Source: Ascaris suum (lineage: Eukaryota > Nematoda > Chromadorea > Rhabditida > Ascarididae). From it: 64,000 nt of DNA. Of the stretch, positions 26,401-41,830 are shown in pieces. A program made the position numbers and the translations under genes. The notes beneath the pieces are model-generated. The model saw only the letters and a program-made list of their open reading frames with translations, had not been told where the DNA came from and searched no databases. Position 1 is the stretch's first letter, and each line of letters starts with the position of its first letter. The stretch is taken from the NCBI GenBank assembly GCA_013433145.1, contig CM024175.1:7176516-7240515 (forward strand), read 5' to 3'.

Positions 26401-28302
26401 CGAATCGATAGAGTAAGAATTTGGCTATCGAAAATGACTATAATCAATTGATCTGCCGATTATCACTTTCCGAGAATGGTACATCAAAGTTGCGACAATT
26501 GCATAGATTTCAACATCTATTATGCCATTAAATAGTCCTTTAAAAAAATTCTCTGCCTTATCTATAGTTAGAAACTGTTTTTTTAATATTTATCTATTAT
26601 CAACTGTACTACTGGTGCTTTTATCTATAATAACTCACTATTTACATTTATAATCAACTCTACTAACTAACTATCATACTACTGGCGCCTTTTTGGTTGG
26701 ACTGAAATAATATTTGCTTCTCTGCGACAGAGTAGCTCGGCTGCAGCCAATATTGCTCCACTTACAAACACTTAATGCAAAAGTGAACAAAATAAAGCTG
26801 CTTGAAAGCGAGAGCGGCGGATGTTGTGTATTCGGGATTAGGTGGATTGGCCATGAAGTTTGCAAATTAACGAGATTAATGGCTAGCTGTAATGTTTGAA
26901 AAGCATTCAATTGGAACGTTAAGCTTGCCACTATGTGCCTCATTTGATCACTTAAAGCTGCACATCCACAAACGCGCTCATCGTTTTTTTAATCAAATTT
27001 CCGCTGTGTTGTTAATTATTTCATTCCTTCATAATTGCTGAAATAATTTCGCGAATATTTTTTGTATTCACACTTTGCCCGTCAGAATGTGATGAATATT
27101 ATAATCGCCTGAGTTCGAAGTTAAGAAGAAAGTTTTAAAATGCCAAAACGGAGCATTATTTTTTCTTTCTATCATTTCTTTGCAAGTATTGTCTGCTCCA
27201 CTGTATGAAAATTTTTGCATCGATTGCATATAAAGGTTGAGAAAAGCTGCTCACCCCATACTTCCGAGATATTGTAGTGATGATATGAGGAGAGTAGTTT
27301 CGCATTTACATAAGAGTTTAGTTGGTTTTACAAATCGTAGGTCCAGTTAGAAGAAACCACTTCAACAGTATTCTCCAGTAGTAGAGAGGTTGGGTGGTTC
27401 GTCGAATTGGAGTTTTTTATATGCTGCTTTAGAGGATAGCTTGAGCAGAGGGAGGAGCACTCATCTGTCTATGGTTGTCCTGAAAGCGCATCTTTGGAAT
27501 GCTCTCGTCAGTTTGACTGTCGCATGTTCGCTAAACACTTCATGTAAGAGTGCTGAGGTACTACATCACGTCTTCTCTCCTATATATTAACGGTGTCCGT
27601 TAACATTTAAGTGCTCAACGTTTCACTATAGGAAAAGAAGCACTTCAATGTTGTCACGAATATTCACTCACTCATTCCTTCTTAATGTTCTGTTGTGCGT
27701 TTTGGTTGAACATTTTGTGGAAAGATTACTTCCGTTGAGTAAATGCCTCTGGATTTTTTAATGAACTCATGGCTAGACGTTCAGTTCTAAGAGCTCGAGC
27801 TTTTGTCGCTAACTTCTTGACTGTCAAACAATTCTAACAATTGTTAATGTTCCTATGACAACTTCACGCATTCTCAAGAATAACATTTCATCATTTATGG
27901 TTCTGGTGCTCACGCGTAAAACGCATAACGTAATAGTTGAGATTATTGGATGTTTTATTTGAAAGGTGCCTGAAAAGTGCATATTTTAAAACAAATTTTG
28001 ATAACACTTAAATATGTATGGGGAAAATTCTCTGCTTCGCATCTTCTACCCGATCGAGGCATTGGCTCTGATCATTGTGCTGCTAAATATATTCCACGCC
28101 ATTCATTAGAACAATTGAACTTCCACATAATTATCGCACTATTCATCAATACCACTTATGTCTTAAAGAACTTTAATTTCCTATCCAAATTTTGTATGAA
28201 TCGCACTTTTATTCATTGTTATCATTAGATTCACACAGGTGTAATAAATACGATTACTAAAAGTTAATAACAGAAAACTACCCAAATAACTCACCTGCCC
28301 CT
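23450..28302. other. no gene recognised
   Basis: AT-rich with a C10 run at 24536-24545. Frames at 24380-24773, 26674-26943 and 27390-27590 were examined and not supported. 26590-26690 repeats the words ATCAAC, TACTACTGG and CTAACTA. Confidence 0.35.
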
Positions 28303-28604
28303 TCAGCGACAGAATCTCTTCACTAACAAAAATCTTCGGGTACGTTTTTTTTCAATTGCGCTTTTTACTGATGTTTAGGAATTTGAAATGGTACTTATTT
28401 CATTCGTTGAAGCCATCAAACAAAAAATTCATCCGATCATCAACACTACCATTTAACTCAAATTTGAGACCGCTGGAATTACCCCCCTAAAAGTACCATT
28501 CGTCTACTTTTTTGCTTAAAAAATGTATTTTTGTAATTAGTGCTCTGCTGTACGTTTAGTTCTATATAATTCTCAACGTGATTCCATCTGACTTCATCTG
28601 CCAT
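28303..28604 (-). CDS. candidate small protein of 50 residues (three exons)
   Basis: Exons 28554-28604, 28450-28486 and 28303-28367 join in compatible phases. An AG (TAACATAG) lies 3 nt before the ATG. The product starts MADEVRWNHVENYIELN, continues GGNSSGLKFELN and ends basic (EKKRTRRFLLVKRFCR). Splice sites are acceptable (AAC|GTACAG, GTACTTTTAG, G|GTAGTG, AAACATCAG). I recognise no family. The model rests only on splice signals and phase, so chance is quite possible. Confidence 0.2.
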
Positions 28605-31342
28605 CCCCTATGTTACACAGTTGTTAGAAAGAGCGATTTTGCCTGTCTCAGTAATTTTTATATTGCCTACAAAATGTGAAGATTATTTGAGGATTTCCCC
28701 ATTACTTTTACGAAAATGGAGCAATTAATAGCTAGCTTTTGATTATCATTATTATTGATTGATTGATTTCGTCGAAATTTCTGAGCGCCTCATGAAAGAT
28801 GAAAGAGAAAGGAGCAAAAGAGAGATAGGGAGGGGATTTTTTCGAGACGACGAAAAGTAAGAGCGAGGAAGCGCCACTTAAAATATTGATAAGACCTAGA
28901 TAAAATAGTGTCGTTATGTTAAGCCCCACTTAAGCTCGTATTGACTTCCATCGTAGTGTTTATGAAATTCATGCCCATTCCACTCGTCCACGAATGATCT
29001 GCATTCATTTGTTGGCTAAGCAAGAAACAAACACTTGAATTAGCACAACCATAAACCACATAGACTGAGATCATTGAGGAAATGAATTTCCTCATCAACT
29101 TTGTGTCTTAGCTGATACTGCTTGAAAAAGTATAACACCATTTAATACTTCGACTTCTTCAGGATTAAGTCACCTGTACACTGTTCTACAACTGGTCAAC
29201 GACTCATTTACCTTGTCACTAATTGAAAATGTATCTCCCGTAATACTTATGATTGCATACAATGCAATCAATAATTTGTTGTATTTCATATTGAATGATT
29301 TCTTTTATGCAAAAAGTTTCTATACCAGTAATTAAATACAAGCCATTCTTCTGAGATATGACTGTTTGCGGTTATATTCTTGTTGCATTTCACTCGGCAT
29401 TCATTTGAAGATAAGCAGAATTACTATGAGGACAACGGTTACTAATTTGGACAGACAGATGTCTCTAATTAAAATAAAGTATGTCTAATTTAGCAGTCGA
29501 CGGAAAGGTCTCCAAGAAATGAAAACTAGACTTAAAAAACATTCGAAATCTGCTTTCATTTCCATTATGAAACGGGGCTTAAATTCATCTGAGAAAAGAT
29601 TGACGTGTTGAAAAGACACCTATTGCAATATGTTGTTTGATGCATTAGTGTTCATGAAGTAAGGCCAGTTCATCGATTCTCTCGTTGAGCGCATGCAACT
29701 CGATCAACAACGACACTGTAGTTCGGAGGTGGGGTGAACCAGTTTCACGTCTCCCGTCTTTCTGCAACCATCAAATCCTCTAACTTGTTTTTGGCTTTTT
29801 TTTTTTGCATCACCTCCTCCCCTTCACCACAACAAAACCTTCTCATTCCTAACTTTTTCTATTTGTCTTCATCTTCGCCTTCTATGTACTCCTCATTCCT
29901 GAGCAGCTATGGGTTGAGATTGCTTTTAAATTCCGATCACTTCCGGCTTCTTGACCGATACAAAGATCTTTTTTCTTCCATGCTATATTTTCATCCTTTC
30001 ATTACCATGAAGTTATCTATTTATTTCATTCTTTTCCAAATAATGTTAAGATGTTAATCGTTATCGTACTGCCTTGATTGGAAATCTCTGGCTTCTATTT
30101 TTTTCTCCGATTCCCAGTCAGTAACTTTCCTTGAAACGAGATCATTTTGAAGGAGGATATGGTAATAATTACCCATAAATTGTATCCGATGAAATTAATT
30201 CTTTTTCAACGGTTTTCGAAGATCTGCGGGGTTTCAGTGTTAATGAAGGCTATATCTACTAGGAATGCTGTATCTTTTAGCACTTTGCGTTTTGTGGAAC
30301 ACTTGAGCTTACAGATTGTTTCATTCATGCTTTTATATTGCTGCACATTTGAACTTTGAATTCGAAAATCTTGAATAGATTTTGAAGTCAAAGTGCCACA
30401 ATAGTTAACAAAGTTTTTGACTTGAAAAAAGAACTTGTATTCGGAGTTTGTACGGTGTAAAGTAGGGCATTCATTGATACTCCTTAATATTGCTACCGAT
30501 TAAAGGGAATAGCAATATGTTCTTCGAGCACGACATATTGCCTACCTAGCAGTAGTAAATAGGGCGCTGAAAGATATATAGTAGCATCATGTTTCAGTCA
30601 CTTTTATTTTTTACCAATTTCTTTCAGTGCAAAATTTATTTTGTGCCGTAATTTCCAGGAGATTACTTGGATTTTTACCACCACGTTCCACTGATAGATC
30701 TGTTTTGCACCTCTCTTCCATAGAAACATGATTGTTTTGTGCCTTTCTATTTCAGTGACAAATATATTTTGTACTGCTCTATTTCAGCAATGAACTATGA
30801 ATTTGTGAGGTCGTATGAAGTAATTGAGAAGGTTAGGCACCTATTATTATATCATTTAAACGGACTATATTATAAGGATAGTCGCGTTTATTTTAAATGT
30901 CGTTTGACGTGGTCTAACCTTAAAAGTGATTCTTCAGTGCATATACAACATTTTCATCAGTATATATATTCACAGGTGTTTGCATCTTCAATATTGCATT
31001 ACTTAATGACTGCTGTTCGGATAGCAGCTGGAAAATATTTGTCGTCGATTGGTATTCGATCGATGTTAGGGAATTGTATTCCATAATTCAATAAATATGA
31101 ATGATATTTTATATTTCCACTGCTTTCTGCATTTTATCACTGTTATATCAAATTTGTTTACTTATCTCTCTTTATATATTTTGCATTCATTCATTTGAAG
31201 TGAATTATTGCTTTCTTTTGTTTATATTTATGCACTGCGTTGTTTTCGTGATTCATCCTTATTCGTTAACAACGATACTATGCGATGAACATTTATTTGT
31301 GATATTTCTAAGCAACATCGCTTCACTATAAACCGATAATTT
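28605..31342. other. no gene recognised
   Basis: Open frames at 29734-30057 and 30739-31086 (+) are of biased composition. 30600-30790 contains a loose repetition of TTTCAGTG...ATTTTGTGC-like words about 40-60 bp apart. The promoter of the gene starting at 31346 should lie at its right-hand end. Confidence 0.35.
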
Positions 31343-31344
31343 AG
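31343..31344 (+). promoter_or_regulatory. probable trans-splice acceptor of the four-helix protein gene
   Basis: ATAATTTAG ends 1 nt before the ATG at 31346. No upstream coding exon is seen. Confidence 0.5.
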
Positions 31345-31345
31345 G

Positions 31346-35117
<3,772 letters not shown>

Positions 35118-35570
35118 CGCCTTATTGTCGTTCAAATTTTTCCGCACATACAGATTTCTCCGTGCACGCTATTTTTAGACGACACAAAAAGCACACAATG
35201 TGCAACCTCTTAGTGGGAATATTCGTCATCTCTTATAGAGCACTTTATCAACAAACCTCTTTTTGCAGCGAGAATGACAGGTTTTCGCCTTAACAAAAAA
35301 ATATACGGCGCTGCACAGCGTGCACCATGAAGCGAGTTTTTCTGTTACATGTTGCACGCAATATGCGCTCATTTTATTGTGAATTCTCCACATATTTTTT
35401 CTGGAATTTTCTCATACACCGCTGCACTAATAGTGAGCATTATTTACTATGAAAGTATATTGTACAGAAAATGTTATGCTGCAGTGATTGGAATCGGCTG
35501 TGAACATTCTCATTCTATTTTGTAGAGGTTCTCGAGGCAACAGTTCTAATACCTCTCACTAAGCAAAATG
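35118..35570. other. convergent intergenic region
   Basis: 3' flanks of two convergent genes (plus-strand stop at 35117, minus-strand stop at 35571-35573). No gene recognised inside. The 134-codon plus frame at 34889-35293 is a shadow of exon 4 of the four-helix protein. Confidence 0.5.
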
Positions 35571-37053
35571 TCAGATCGACTGGTGAAAAATTGGGTCCGC
35601 CCTTTGAGCGTCACGTTTACTGTTGACAAAGAATTTTGTTGCAGATGCCATTACTGCACAAATACGACATCTCCAAGCCCTCAACGTCAAATGTTATTTA
35701 TAAATAGTGAAAAAGGTTTAACAAGTTTTTCCAAGTAATACTGTTTCACACAAGTAGGCGCCGTACTTTCATGTTATCTCAAAAACTATCTTCAGGACCT
35801 TTACCCGTTATCCGTCTCAAGAATTTGCATTCCGGCCATTTCACCGAGGTTTTGCACACCATTAAGGTAGCACAAACGGTCTTTCACAATTAGCTGAAAG
35901 TGTTGACGATCAACAGCTTTGAGACATTGGCCAACCAGCACCGGAAATCGTCTCATAAGTTGTGTGCGTAACGATGCTAGGCGCCGAAATCTTTCACTGC
36001 AAAAGTTTTCTTATTGCTGCACCTGTCACTTCAACGTCACCAAATGTTTCTATTCTCCTCTCGTTTATTGCACCTTTGCTTTTCAGCCTCTATTTTCCTT
36101 CATTTTCTTCTTTCAGTTAGCGGTTGATGAATAGTATGATTTCATCAGTAGGAAAGAGAAGTGAAATACAAAAAAATTAGAAAGGAATGTGGATTATAAT
36201 CTAATGCTGCAACGGTTGTGAGTAGTTTATGAACAAATCGTCCTATTTCATCCACTACAAATTCAACGTCATATTCGGCAATTTCAGTTAATTCCTTATT
36301 GGAATCGAGCAGCTAGGATCTAATTTCAAGGATAAAGAAATGAGCGAAAAATTAGTAAAAGAACCATAAAAATCAAAGAAACCTCTCTTAAAAACTGCTG
36401 CAATACGAACAAAGATCTATTCAGTAACCCCAATGAATGCATTTTCGTCACTGTGATTGATTTGTGATCTATATATATATTTTTTCTCAACATTTCTGCG
36501 CTCTCAAACATTGCATGAAAATTTTTTTCATTTTAGTGCCTTTCCTGATATTCGTTTCGTGTAAATCGGTTCGCTTTACAAAAGAAATTTTGATATTTTC
36601 AAAGAAATGCAGAGAACAATTGGCCGAAGGGAATCAGAATGAAAGTGATTTTAATTTTATCATATGCCCAAATGTCTAAAAACCTTGTGGTTTATTTCTT
36701 TTTAGTCTAGATTTATTCATTCTCCACCGATTTGATTCTATTAAAAAAGAAATATTTTGGATTAACATGATTTTCACAGGACTTGCCAAGGGGGGGGGGG
36801 GGGGGGGGAGGAGGAAATAATGAACTGTTTGAGAGCGTGGTCACTGAAGATGTTGACGTTCTCAGTACGAATATGGGTATTTTATATAATTGTTACCGAT
36901 TGCAAAAAAAAGAAACTTCCAAATTGCTGACATCTCCAGCACGATGACATTCGCCTTTGAGCATTCAATAATTTCGACGGCCCATATCGAGAGGGACTTT
37001 CGAGAATAGAGTGCAGCAACAAATCATCAAGGATCGATGCACGCGAAAACTCC
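35571..37053 (-). CDS. unrecognised protein, 3' part of a multi-exon gene
   Basis: Five minus-strand exons join in compatible phases: 36932-37053, 36383-36450, 36170-36312, 35805-35996 and 35571-35619, giving 190 residues to a TGA at 35571-35573. Segments: REFSRASILDDLLLHSILES; KMHSLGLLNRSLFVLQQFLR; LLDSNKELTEIAEYDVEFVV then DEIGRFVHKLLTTVAALDYN; ERFRRLASLRTQLMRRFPVL then VGQCLKAVDRQHFQLIVKDR; then LCYLNGVQNLGEMAGMQILE and a short tail RADPIFHQSI. Composition is that of a folded, mostly helical soluble protein. Acceptors TTTTGCAG, GTCAACAG, ATCACAG and ATCCTAG are good. The donors after 36932 (AGAT|GTCAGC) and 36170 (TTTTTTT|GTATTT) are weaker, so those joins are less sure. The 5' end is not found; the start at 37053 is an internal acceptor. 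No family recognised. Confidence 0.55.
36515..36679 (+). CDS. candidate small secreted protein of 54 residues
   Basis: An open frame from ATG 36515 starts with a signal-peptide-like stretch MKIFFILVPFLIFVSC, followed by a charged tail (KSVRFTKEILIFSKKCREQ, ending FIICPNV) with two more cysteines. It lies opposite an intron of the minus-strand gene at 35571-37053. No family recognised; a chance ORF is possible. Confidence 0.2.
   Translation: MKIFFILVPFLIFVSCKSVRFTKEILIFSKKCREQLAEGNQNESDFNFIICPNV
36790..36808 (+). repeat. poly-G tract (G19)
   Basis: The only long G run on the plus strand; the other long runs are C. Confidence 0.95.
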
Positions 37054-37781
37054 CTTTTAGATGTCCGAAAAAATATTACAGCGCTTCGTTATTTGCGATC
37101 GCCTTATATTCCATACAAAAAAACGTATTGAATTCTCATTGATACTCAAAAAGAAATTTCCTCTTTTACAGAATTTTTGCGTGGAAAGTTTTTTTTTTGG
37201 CATTCTGTACGCATATAAATGAGCTAATGAAATTCTAGCAGAGTAATATGAAATGCTGAATTTAGTTGAAAAATAAATGAATAATTAAACGAAGAAATCG
37301 AACCTAACGAATATAATCCAAAATCATCGGTGCATGATATCGCGGTTTATTATTTCCGGATGGATATTGAAATTTTCCCACTACCTTAGGGTATAAATAA
37401 ACCTTAAGCTGTTAAGACCAATGCAAACAAAAGAGTGGAACGATTAATTCGCCATATGCAATTGATAGAATAGCTTCTCGGCAGTCGTCCAAGAAAATGA
37501 TGAACAATGAATGTGTATTCGGGATGTATACAGTAAGAGCGGCATTCATTACGCATCCGTTAGGAGCATTTTATAAAGTACACATTTGCATTGGCGAATT
37601 CTTTCTAGTATACAAAACAATTAGTACAGCAGCAGCTTTTAAATAACAAGTAAAACAGAAAAATACAATTTAGAAGTGTTCATATGTTTTCTTTCCATTC
37701 GGAGGCCATTTGAAGTATAGTATAATTGAATGACCGGAAGTTGTTGCTGAAGAGTGACCATTTGCCTATTACTTGTGGAAC

Positions 37782-39995
37782 TCATGAAATGTTTTCCAAA
37801 TTTCGCTGCCTTCGTATGTAAATGATATTGGGCAGTCGGAGGCCAAAACGTCGTTTCTGTGATGACGAATGTCGATAGCTCTGAAAAACGACGATAGCAC
37901 CAAACAATTTCATGAGCATGAAATACATCAGGGATAAACGTTTTAAAAAAATTTCATTTCGTTCGATGAGTTTCTGTGTCAATTTCAACACGGCAGTTAT
38001 GAATTTATATGCATCGCAACGCGTGATGTCTAATAATATCGCAGCGTTGTTAGCAGCCGTAGTGTGACACAACTGTTAGCCATTAAGAAAAGAAATGTCT
38101 CACGGCTATGTTTGTAATTAGAATCCCGTCTGTGAGTAAAAGCCATCTTGAGGCAAAAGCTTCTGTGTCAGACTAGTGTTACGTATCTAAGTGAGGGACA
38201 TGATGTGGCAGAACAAAAAGGACTTAAGAAGCCATCGATGCCTTTAGCTCGATAACCATAAATGCGTATTTCATCCGACATTTTTGTGCTTCTTTGCATA
38301 AGACAAAACATATCCGATTCGTAATGTTGTAGCACAGGGAAGTATCTCGGTTCCTATTTCGATCCTCACATATCAACGTTTCTGATAATGTTCTAAGTAG
38401 TACCAAGCTCTTTATTTAGGACCTTGAGATTTATAATACCCTGTATGAAACTGCCTATGAATTGCATATTCTTTGGATGAAACTTCATGCTTTCGCCAAA
38501 TGGTCGGCATTATAGCAACAGAATCTTCCCCACAAAAAATGTTGCTTGGTTTATAATTGCTCATAGCGCGATATTATGTGTGGCACCTACTCCAAAGCAT
38601 CAATTCCTTCTGAAAAATGAGGCTTTGGATATTGGGCTGCCTGTGCTAGGATGGCAACGTTCCTCGCTAGAACCCCTTCCGCCTGCTCTAGGCCCCTAGT
38701 TAAAACTCCGAGCTTAGACGAAGGCATCCTCCTGCTCTAAAGTGTTACGAGCTGGAGCGTGGAGACTTTCAAGAAAATTTCCATTCTTAACCAGTACTAA
38801 TGTATAGCATTGCCTTGTAGGAGTTCTGAGGCAAACCAGCCCTTCCTCAGAGCTTTTCGGCGACTGCTCAGGCGACGGCCTTTTCTCGCTCAGACTCTTG
38901 AGCTTCGCGTTGCCGAACTCAAAAGACTGCGAATTCTCGCCTGTTTCCTCCCCTTTTATTAGATTATGATGTTTTCTCGTTCGAGGTTCCCAAGTTTTTC
39001 GGGCCACCGACCGAATTCATTTGGAAGAAGCAGTATTCAATAGTACTTCATTTTTCGAAATGGCCGCAATGAAAACGTCACCGCATCCGTCTTCCTGACA
39101 CGTTTTTCCACCAAATTAGAGATTTTGCTTCGTCGGAAAATACCCTCGTTCCCGACATCTCACCCGGACAATCTCTATGCTTTGACCTAAGATCCGTCTC
39201 CTCAAGACAAACTATTTGCCAGCGATGGCAAGATTCCTGTTGGTGAACATTGCGTTCTATTTCGTGGCTAAGAGAGCCTGTTCATGAGAAGTGACAAGAA
39301 GTTTTTAATATACACCGATTATATACTTTTGACAAGTTGACCACTTTTTGGCACTACCTTTTCTGTCTCTCTCATCACTGACGGCTCAAGACGTTTTGTC
39401 TGCTGCCATATGAATATAAATCAGGTGAAGAATGAAAGTTGTTGCGTTCATAAATGCGAAATGATAAACTAACTGTCTTGTGATAACTTTTTCGGTGGAG
39501 CACGGGATCACTATTCCCTGTGTTATGGGTTCGAATACACCTTACGGAAATTGTATCCTACCCTTATGGTCGGCTCATCTTTCTTCAAATCAATCCGAGT
39601 GAAACTGCCACTCCCTCTTACCAAGGAGCTGATATCATTGAACCTCTGCCCATTTTTATCGAATCTTATTGCGCAGAAGCACCTTTTCTCCGCGTATCAG
39701 CGCATATGTATCAGTATTGCATTGGAGTGCTCCAAGGAGCAAATGTCTCATTGCACAAGCACTGCTTATCCTCGGATGCAGTTCAGTACGAAATAAGTAG
39801 CATAACTCTGTAGGTTTCAATATGTACTCATCTTCACGTTTATCTGCTTACCTTCATGTGAAGGATATTGGGAAGTCGTAGACCTATTCTACGCTTTAAG
39901 TCTGTCTGAAGAGGTGACACATTGGTGTCAATCTGCGCACAAGCGACCGTAGCTGTCGCCAACAACACCAATAACGTGACCTTTAGTGATCCCAT
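37782..39995 (-). CDS. nlp-19: nlp-19-type neuropeptide precursor (two exons)
   Basis: Secreted precursor of neuropeptides cut at dibasic sites. Exons 39852-39995 and 37782-37880 join in phase 0 to give 80 residues. Residues 1-20 form a signal peptide (MGSLKVTLLVLLATATVACA). After Lys-Arg-Arg at 34-36 comes IGLRLPNILHM (37-47), then Lys48 and a spacer (SYRHSSSQ). A second Lys-Arg-Arg (57-59) precedes FGLRLPNIIYI (60-70), followed by Arg-Arg and a tail RNLENIS. The GLRLPN core matches, from memory, the C. elegans NLP-19 peptides (IGLRLPNML, MGMRLPNIIFL). Neither peptide is followed by Gly, so no C-terminal amide is expected. The single intron is 1971 bp. The first peptide is flanked by a single Lys, so its C-terminal trimming is uncertain. 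A third peptide known in C. elegans was not found, and an exon in the intron could have been missed. Confidence 0.87.
38714..39007 (-). other. GC-rich ORF in the nlp-19 intron, unrecognised
   Basis: A 97-codon frame on the minus strand, richer in GC than its surroundings, reads for example HHNLIKGEETGENSQSFEFG and LSEKRPSPEQSPKSSEEGL. It has no recognised start context or family. It could be a fragment of an inserted element, since 38620-39200 as a whole is GC-richer, an extra exon, or chance. Confidence 0.25.
39475..39548 (+). repeat. tRNA-like sequence (tRNA relic or SINE head)
   Basis: Contains a perfect B-box/T-loop word GGGTTCGAATAC (39527-39538). About 30 bp earlier it has a D-arm-like CGGTGGAGCACGGG and an anticodon-stem-like GGGA-TCACTAT-TCCC. 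The loop has C where the invariant U33 should be, and the T stem and acceptor stem pair poorly, so I do not call an active tRNA. Confidence 0.45.
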
Positions 39996-40012
39996 AAGTT
40001 AATTCGCTTTAT

Positions 40013-40014
40013 CT
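40013..40014 (-). promoter_or_regulatory. probable trans-splice acceptor of nlp-19
   Basis: TTGTTTGTTTGCAG on the minus strand ends 17 nt before the nlp-19 ATG (39995). A 5' UTR intron is the alternative. Confidence 0.6.
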
Positions 40015-40559
40015 GCAAACAAACAATCCTTTTTAATTCCACTCAATGAATACTCCCATCACAAATGACGTTGTCTCATTGCGAGAAAGTCAAGGTGAGT
40101 GTAAGCGAATCTTTGACAAATAAGGTGAGTATGCCTCTATAATCAAGATGAGCATACCTCTTTAAACAGGAGGCGCTTCTGATTAATAATGAATAAATAT
40201 AAAACTTATCGTGCATTTCTCAGATTGCGATGCAATAAGTATTCATATCGCTATGTCGATCAATATTTTTTCAATTACTAAGTCAAAGTAATGATCAACT
40301 GACTAACTAACCAATTTTGATACAGAGATTTTAAAAAATTGCCCTACGATGGATATATAAGTGAATAAAAAGGTTGGCATAGTTACACTTTTGGTTTATG
40401 CACCTGGAATTAAAATTTTTTGAACACGGTATCATAATGCATGTGCTAACAAATGCGACGAGTCTTAATTTTTTGAGACCATTGAAAGCTGTTAGTAACT
40501 CAAATATGCTCCATTACGCATACGAACGGAATTTTCGTATGCGGTGAGTTGAGTGAAAG

Positions 40560-41830
40560 TATTCTTGTATTATTATGCAAATTTCCATATGCAAATTTTT
40601 ACACATGCGTAGCATATCACGGTAGTGCCATTTTGTGAGCGCATTTCTGTGTGTGCATGCGGCTGTCTGTCTGTCGACTAGTTTCAATTCTCAAATCGCC
40701 GAATCCATGCTATAATCTACCTCACGGGATGACACTTGAGACCAATTTTCATGTTAGCCCATTAACTTCATCAAGAGTGATATTTATTTAAATGCGCCAA
40801 AAAACCTGCATGCATTTTACACGGATCCGCTAATCAAAGAACAGACATTTTGAGAAGACAGGTATGACCAGTTGAAGCGGTTGAAAAATGGTTACAATAT
40901 AAGATATGATTTATTATTTGTTGGGAAATTGTGAAACGCTCGTTGATTGAGTGCGCGGAATTGCAAAATAAAAAAAGCATATGGTGAGAGTTTCTCGGGG
41001 ATGCCTCTTCACCGTCAACTGTCGTGGCTGCAGCTTCTTTTTAAAGCGTGCAGAAAATGCTGCAGATATAAGTGATAATAAATGAAATTAAAAGTTTTAT
41101 TTAGAGAAATAGACAAACTGCTTTACCTATTTGCTCTAGTCGAGTGGATTAATTAAGTAAAAAAATAGTGAAATTTTGGTTGTTGCTGTAAATGGGATTT
41201 CAAAACAGCCAGGCAACGTTGCGTATTCCTATTAGGGATAGGGAACCAGGAAAAAAAGATGATCTATTTTAAAGATTATTTTAAAATATGGCGATATGAA
41301 AGCAACGAAATTTATAGATTAATTGAGAAGCGCTATTTTCAGTTTTGAAATCTTGTTGATTTGTAAAAAGCATTAAATAATCTAGTGGAAATTTGCTCAA
41401 TGCAACAAAGTGATCAACACATTATGACACTCATAGACGCATAACCATATTAAAAGCTTTAGAAATTTAAACGAAACAGATGGAAAAAAAAAATTCATTT
41501 ATAACGATGCGAAAATTTGGTGATGAAAAATGTTTCGCTTAGATTTTGAAACGTTGCAACACTGTTGAAAAATTTCAGAGAATATTATAGCTGAGATGAT
41601 AAGAAACTAGTTTATTTGGAAAACGACATCAAACGCATTATAAGGCATACTTTACTTATTTTTGAAGAAGCAAGTTATGACGCCATCTTCGCAAATATTT
41701 CTGTTTGAATGTGTTTGTCTGTATGTCTGTTTGGCAGTTTCTACTCTCAAACCGCAAATACGACAGCGAAGAATTTTTGCGAGTATTCACAGCCGGCTAA
41801 GCTTCGAACAACTCGCTTTGGTATGAGCCT
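40560..41830 (+). repeat. two diverged copies of a TGTC-rich dispersed repeat
   Basis: 40605-40720 (CATTTCTGTGTGTGCATGCG, then GCTGTCTGTCTGTC, then TTTCAATTCTCAAATCGCC) and 41690-41770 (GTTTGTCTGTATGTCTGTTT, then TTTCTACTCTCAAACCGC) share layout and wording. A third copy in opposite orientation is at about 53265-53335 (ACAGACAAATAGACAGAGAG, then GCACACAATAATG). I judge them to be one family by eye only. Confidence 0.5.

Noticed and set aside
35526..35866. Plus-strand exon pair (EVLEATVLIPLTK..., PLPVIRLKNLHSGHF...)
   Set aside because: The opposite strand carries a longer exon (35805-35996) with better signals and consistent phase, so the plus reading is taken as its shadow.
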